This document shows, in pieces, positions 58,895 to 64,000 of a DNA stretch of 64,000 nt. Origin of the DNA: Cladopsammia gracilis (taxonomy: Eukaryota; Cnidaria; Anthozoa; Scleractinia; Dendrophylliidae); NCBI GenBank assembly GCA_022457155.1, contig JAJGOT010000274.1, positions 125,001 through 189,000 of the forward strand, in the 5' to 3' direction. Within the stretch, counting starts at the first letter, position 1; every line of letters starts with the position of its first letter. The notes under the pieces were generated by a model that was given only the letters and a program-made list of their open reading frames with translations, had not been told where the DNA came from and ran no database searches. The position numbers and the translations under genes are program-made.

Positions 58895-59300
58895 GCACGT
58901 TTCTTGCTTGCCACATCTATCACGAACAGTTATTGCAATAACGATTCAGCTTCTCCGAAGGCCGATAGATGTTATTGTGGATCAAGTTATCTTAAATGTT
59001 CCGGAAAAACGTTGATCAAAGCCCTGCACGCTTCTTGCTTGCCACAGCTACAAATCAGCTACCATGAAGTTATTACAAGAACGATTCAGCTTCTTCGGAG
59101 GCCGGTATAGATGTCATTGTGGATCAAGTTATCGTAAATGTTCCGGGAAAACGTTGATCAAAGCCGTGCACGTTTCTTGCTTACCACAGCTACCATGAAC
59201 AGTTATTACAAGAACGATTCAGCTTCTTCGAAGGCCGGTAGATGTAATTGTGGATCCAGTAATCCTAAACGTTCCGGAAAGACGTTGATCAAAGGCGTGT
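58895..59300 (+). repeat. Three tandem copies of a 131-142-bp unit
   Basis: Units start at 58895, 59026 and 59168 with gcacg(t/c)ttcttgctt. They continue through acgattcagcttct, aaggccg, attgtggat, and end with gttccggaaaaacgttgatc. The copies differ by small substitutions and indels. Reading frame is not kept between copies. Confidence 0.85.
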
Positions 59301-59379
59301 AATTACAATGTGTGTTGCGTTACACGAAAGGGCATACTTCCAGTTCCCATTACTTTGTACAGAAGCACGGCCTTTGTTA

Positions 59380-59602
59380 AGCCTGGTTCACACTAGCGAC
59401 ATAACGACATAAGAACATGGACATAATGACATAAAGAAAAGATCAGTTTTTTCCTTATGTCGTTATGTTTATGTCATTATGTTTCTGTTATGTCGTTATG
59501 TTGTGTTGTTCACACTGGTGACATAAAACATCGATATACGTCGTGTTTTGAATTTGCGTGACCTCGCCGTTATGTCGTTATGTCACTAGTGTGAACCAGG
59601 CT
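59380..59602. mobile_element. MITE with TTA target duplication (PIF/Harbinger-like)
   Basis: agcctggttcacactag and ctagtgtgaaccaggct are inverse ends; TTA lies on each side (59377-59379 and 59603-59605). The interior is rich in 'gacataa' and 'ttatgtc' words. Confidence 0.85.
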
Positions 59603-59605
59603 TTA

Positions 59606-61698
59606 GCGATGATAAGTAGATTGGCTTGGCGGGAAAAGGCTTGAAAAGTGGTTCAATTTAGAAATTATCCGAAGTGCATACTTTGGGCCCTTCGGATTCG
59701 GAGAGGAGTGGAGTATAAGAGTGAAACTGAAACCAGCGTTTTTGTTTCGAAAGGAAGGATAAAATCGCACCCATAAAACGGCTGAAACACCGGCTTAAGG
59801 CACTTGACATGGCTTTAATGGAAATATCTCTTTCACGTTTCGAGCTAGCAATCCAAAAACTCTATGCTCATCCCGTGAATCTATGTTGTGGGGTGTTTTG
59901 TAAATTTTTGTTTATGTTTGGAAGGAGATAGTTTTCCTAGAAGGATTGGTAAAATTAAGAGAAATAAGAAATATTGAAGATTTAGTTAAGTTTTAATATT
60001 AGAATTTGTAGTTAATAATTAATAGACGGACACCAAGTTAGTCCACTAGCAACCTAGGGTGCTCTTGCGTGGATATCAACTGTCTGTTGGTGTTCCAAAA
60101 TCATTTTGTTTCTTCTATCCCTTTTAATTGAGTCCCGCTAATGCTTAATTACATTCTCACGCGGCGAAAATCTCTTGCATGCTATCCGCTGGTTAATACG
60201 CCGGTACCGGCATTCTTCGGTGAAGGGAAATGGGGGGTGACTGTCATATGAAAGGTACGGGGATGTTCGTCGTCTCGTTTAGGGGTGTAAATTACGGATT
60301 TTGGTTAGGGTGTATCGTTAAGGGTGGCACGCGAAGAATGACTCGAGATTTAAAACCGCTATCTTTAAATTCTATTAATAGATGAAAGCATTCGATGGCG
60401 AAGTCTAAAAGTTATAATGTAGAAGAAATGTTTCGTCGGTTGCTTTCGCTCGCCGTTTCTTTCGATTCACGCGGTGTCGCCTCTCGGAAGAGATTATCGC
60501 TTGACATTGCAAGCAATATATTATAAAGGAGAATTTAGCTCCCAGTTGTTGGAAATCAAGGATAACACGTTGTTTACCAAGAATTTCATTTCTCTTATTT
60601 AACGAAAGCATTAATTTTTCTCCCGGGAGAGACTCCCACTAACCTGGGTATCACCAGTATCACTGGTACCAGGACCCCCCCCCCCCCACCCCCCCGCGCG
60701 CCACCCGGAGGAACAACCTGGCCTAGTAGCCCATGACCTTCATTCATGGGAGATGCAATATAGGGAAGCCTAGCCTGCGAGCAAGCTCTCGGGCTCGAGC
60801 TCGGGATTTGGGGGCCGGAGTGGGGATGGGGAGGGAAAGGAACGAGAATCTCCCCCTCCCCCTATCAGAGGTCCTATCATAACCCGTGAGCCCGAGAGCT
60901 TACTCGCCGGCTAAGGGTAGCCCAGACTTACACCGTAATAAACCCTTCAATACACACTCAGCTGAATACAGTACAATGACAAGGGTAGTCTTCGTTGAAT
61001 CAGTCACTGTTGACTTTCATTCTTCCTTCTAAAGAGTGTAATCGTGGATAGCGTAACATTCCATTTGATAAATATAATTTAACACAAAATAATTAAGAAT
61101 AAAACTCTGCTAATAAAAGGCATTTCTAAAATACCGTTTCCTGCTGGAGACAACTTATTTTCAAACTCACTTTGAGTTAACATTTTACTGTGCTTTGCAC
61201 AGAAATTAAGATCTCAAATTTTCCTAACTAAATTTACCGTCTAAAAATGAACTCAGAAATCCCGCATTACGTTTTTACACGAAAATGTTAACTATTCATA
61301 AGCAAATAAAAACTATTTAATCCCGCACTTGGTTGGCACCGGTTGCACGCGTGCGTTGCGTGTATTGTGACTATTCAATATCCAAGGTTGCTTCGACCAA
61401 GTTGTTTAAAAAGTTAGGGATAACAAATACAAAAAAAGTTATAAACTTGAAATAAATAAATACTACTAAAGGAATTAACAATTCAATTCAACACTAATAG
61501 TCCTTATTTCTTTTTTAAAATTTTAATCCTATCCTGTATATATATTGTTTAGAATTTCAGTTCTGAGAATGAAGTTGTTCTGTGGTTCTTGCGGACGCTG
61601 TTTGAACTCCAGGACTTCTATTTCTCTTCTTCTAGACGTCAAAATTAAAGGCGTTGCGTCGACTTCCCTCTTGACTTCCTTAAAAGTTTGTTTCCATT
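59606..61698. other. No gene recognised; small repeats
   Basis: Holds a family A fragment at about 60230-60330 (catatgaaaggtacgggg, ttcgtcg, gtttaggggt) and a C tract at 60676-60696. At 60768-60905 there is an inverted-repeat MITE whose ends are cctgcgagcaagctctcggg and the inverse agcccgagagcttactcg. Confidence 0.5.
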
Positions 61699-61704
61699 TT
61701 TATT
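61699..61704 (-). terminator. Polyadenylation signal for IL-17-like gene 2
   Basis: aataaa on the minus strand, 89 bases after the stop codon. Confidence 0.5.
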
Positions 61705-61792
61705 TCGATGTGTCACACAACGAGGGTACTTGTGTTTTCGCTTACTGATTCAGTTCTTCTTTTTCCGCTTCGCTTCTTGAACATAGCGAAGA

Positions 61793-62224
61793 TTAAGGAT
61801 TATACACAAAGGCTACTTCGAGAGTAACTGTCTCCCATTTCCACAAGTCCATTTTTGCTCTGTGAGTTCTCAAGTTGGGACAATCCCTCAACAGAACGCG
61901 ATGTTGGTAATATACTGGTTTGCAGTACCATTGACAATCTTTGCACACTGCTTTCGATAAAAATCTCGGGTTTCGATCGATGTTTTCATCTACTTCGATT
62001 GTCCAGTTGCAGTAGTGAGAAAAAACCGTGTTCAAACTTCTTCTCTGGCGTGGATTTAAGCTTTGATGTAGTTGTTGCCACGGATTTTGTTTCACCAAGA
62101 GCAAGCTTGACTTTGATACTTTGTCAACCACTTCTCTTGGAGTAACGACGATGGACGATTTACTGCAAGGCGCTGATTGGATCATCAGAAGGACTTGAAA
62201 TAGAATGAGAACTTTCCCCAAAAT
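61793..62224 (-). CDS. IL-17-like cytokine 2, exon 2
   Basis: Second exon of a 150-residue predicted secreted cytokine paralogous to gene 1. The acceptor tttgtttacag ends at 62225; the long frame continuing upstream of it is intronic. Residues 8-25 complete a hydrophobic signal peptide. The pro-region ends in a furin-type site RQRR (66-69) in the context NPRQRR, matching TPRKRR of gene 1. The mature part carries C79-NW (with an N-glycosylation sequon NWT at 80), NPRFLSKAVC-K-D-C (C101, C104), C108, RVLLRDC (C122) and a final WKW...VAFVYNP. The Cys pattern is that of gene 1. Vertebrate-type terminal CxC is absent. Receptor and function are inferred from the family. Confidence 0.85.
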   Translation of the reverse strand: MLGKVLILFQVLLMIQSAPCSKSSIVVTPREVVDKVSKSSLLLVKQNPWQQLHQSLNPRQRRSLNTVFSHYCNWTIEVDENIDRNPRFLSKAVCKDCQWYCKPVYYQHRVLLRDCPNLRTHRAKMDLWKWETVTLEVAFVYNP

Positions 62225-62995
62225 CTGTAAACAAAAAAAAAAGATGTATAAATTAGCGTAAGTAATTAAACTGTACTGAATATTGCAAGCGTATGCGAGA
62301 AAAAAAATGTTAACGCTGCAAGAGTTAAATGAAGAGTTTTGCTGACTCGGGGGTAAATATGAAACCGCAACTAAAGTTACTGATGAATCGCGCCAATGAT
62401 ACCCTGGGTGCCAAAGGTTTTCTTTTTTTAGTGAAAACCGGCGAGTTTGAGCGGCCAAGCCGCGACAACGAGGCGAGCTTCTTCTAACCGTTGATACGGT
62501 TAATTTCACCCTTGATATTCAGAGAACGGACCTCTGGATCCAGGGTGCGCCAATGGGGGATTTTGTTGTAAAATTAAAGATGGAACAATCATTCGGTTAC
62601 CAAATAATCATCTCAAGGAAGGTTTAGTAAAGATTGCGTTATCTTATCTTACACTTCATTAAACATGTGTCAAAATGCAAATTTCTTCCCTTAGTTCGAT
62701 TATAATCATATTGACTCTGTAAGGCATGGCTGAACTTGTCAGAGAAGTGATGGAAAGTCAACTGAACTCGGTCGGGTTAAACTTGACAATAAAATTTTTA
62801 AAAAGGACAGTTAAGTTATAATTCAGGTAAAAAAATATAAAATTACTTAATAAAAAAAATGGTTTTAGATAAGTACAAACTTCATTTCAAATTAAAAATA
62901 ATAATTTCGAACTTCTTTAAGATTTCGATAAAAAGCTCGGATTGCCGCCAAAATATCAAAGCAAAATTATATTGTATAAATACGAACATGCTTAC

Positions 62996-63016
62996 TTCAG
63001 TAACTGAAAACGCCAT
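62996..63016 (-). CDS. IL-17-like cytokine 2, exon 1 (7 codons)
   Basis: ATG at 63016 in a good context (aaaATGG) encodes MAFSVTE and meets a donor GAA|GTAAGC, phase 0, joining in frame to ILGKVLILF of exon 2. The intron is 771 bases. Matching exon size, phase and join residue (IL) in gene 1 strengthen the model. Confidence 0.6.
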
Positions 63017-63140
63017 TTTTGAAGTAGTATCTTCGCTGTCCACTTGAGGTTCCCACGTATATCTTCTAGTATCTCTCTTTTTATTAACGGTTTGAAGATC
63101 GACTCTCTTCGAAGACTGCTTTTAACATGCATGATGCTGC

Positions 63141-63147
63141 TTATATA
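63141..63147 (-). promoter_or_regulatory. TATA box of IL-17-like gene 2
   Basis: tatataa on the minus strand, 125 bases before the start codon; transcription would start near 63115, giving a 5' UTR of about 100 bases. Confidence 0.6.
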
Positions 63148-63306
63148 CCAAGAGCTTGGTCCCATTTTCCTCTCTAAGTTGTTTTACGTCAGAATAAAGG
63201 ACTTCTGATCAATTTAATTTTCAACAAGGAAATTTATCGCACTTAAAATAACAAACCGAGCTAAAGCATAGAATGACAATTAAATAATTACACGTAAGGA
63301 CAGTTG

Positions 63307-63316
63307 GGGGAACCCC
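63307..63316 (-). promoter_or_regulatory. NF-kB-type site upstream of IL-17-like gene 2
   Basis: ggggaacccc fits GGGRNNYYCC. It lies about 290 bases upstream of the start codon and 160 bases upstream of the TATA box. Confidence 0.45.
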
Positions 63317-64000
63317 GTGTGTTCGGGCTTGGCCCTTGTTTCCGTTTTCTTTCATCCCTTTGCAGCTGCTGATGAGAGGTTTATTTTTAGCGATGATTTA
63401 AAAAACCGGTTACGACTTCTTTACGACGAAATAGTGTCGTAATTGTTCGTAATTTTCCGACGGTTCCCAGTAATGTTATTTACTGAGGCGCGTGTTGCCC
63501 GCGTGTACACGAAAGAAAGCATTCAGCTGTAGAGAGGTTTGCGGTCAATTGTGCGGGTGTTTAAGATAGATTGAAACGCCGTTAGAATTAGCCAATTGGC
63601 AGTGGAGTGGCGCTTTTATCACAAAAGAGCTGTGAAATCGCGTGTGCAATTAATTTCCTTTGCATTTTAGATTCTTCAATCTCTTGCATATCCCTTGCGC
63701 GCTTTTAATTCGCTCTTATTTTTTTCTATGATATGTCATCAGCAGCTAGTTTTTACAAGAGCAGAACAATGCACCACACCTAATTTTTGTTATTTCAGTG
63801 ACATGCGGCTAATTTTGGTGATGATTGATCAGTATTGGAGAGGAAGTGTTGATCTGTCGGATAAACACTGCTCAACAGTTAACAATAACATTCAGTGGTT
63901 TGTTTTAATGTCAGAGCCTTCTCTTCTCAAGTCAGCAATTGTCAATTTTTTAAAAAAAACAGTAACTAAGCAACCTTATTGTTAACTACAATCGACTTAA

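Noticed and set aside
62225..62509. N-terminal extension of the IL-17-like 2 open frame
   Set aside because: It lies upstream of a strong acceptor (tttgtttacag) and lacks a signal peptide at its start; the short exon at 62996-63016 supplies a better start.

Overview
The window looks like AT-rich nuclear DNA from a cnidarian, most likely a stony coral. This is inferred from three things: cnidarian-style single-exon TAZ-finger genes and IL-17-like cytokines, a very high density of short palindromic transposon remnants, and dispersed repeats bounded by poly-C/poly-G tracts. There are no bacterial-type operons, ribosome binding sites or CRISPR arrays. Species cannot be fixed from sequence alone.

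Only five protein genes can be supported. Three are plus-strand, head-to-tail paralogues (17390-18787, 36422-37519, 46226-47398). Each encodes an N-terminal TAZ2-type zinc finger with all twelve zinc ligands (three HCCC sites), a long low-complexity middle, and a short conserved C-terminal segment predicted to be helical. None carries the KIX, bromodomain or acetyltransferase regions of CBP/p300. Each has its start codon 16-21 bases after a good splice acceptor, which suggests one ancestral gene with a 5'-UTR intron and a single coding exon. The other two are minus-strand IL-17-like secreted cytokines (54333-55923 and 61793-63016). Each is modelled as a tiny first coding exon of 8 or 7 codons, a phase-0 intron, and a second exon holding most of the signal peptide, a pro-region, a furin-type RxRR site and the cysteine-rich IL-17-like domain. 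A NF-kB-type site lies upstream of each.

Layout: 1-5.7 kb is foldback and terminal-inverted-repeat elements. 5.7-9.1 kb holds nothing recognisable. 9.7-10.1 kb is a decayed Helitron-like coding fragment. 10.1-17.3 kb is mostly unannotated, with several MITEs and a tRNA-like element. 17.4-18.8 kb is TAZ gene A. 19-36 kb is repeat-rich: poly-C-bounded repeats, a pogo/Tigger-like element of 1.2 kb, a TTAA-flanked element, a foldback retroelement tail, a near-perfect 1.18 kb palindrome, and an 18-bp minisatellite built from a transposon end. 36.4-37.5 kb is TAZ gene B. 38.6-40 kb is a half copy of the big palindrome and a LINE 3' end. 40-46 kb is MITEs. 46.2-47.4 kb is TAZ gene C. 47.5-54.3 kb is MITEs and microsatellite. 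54.3-63.4 kb is the IL-17-like pair with tandem duplications between the genes.

How the genes work together is inference only. The TAZ proteins could bind transactivation domains, as CBP/p300 TAZ2 does. The IL-17-like proteins would be released as processed cytokines. The kB-type sites raise the possibility of NF-kB-controlled expression. No sequence evidence directly links the two gene families beyond proximity.
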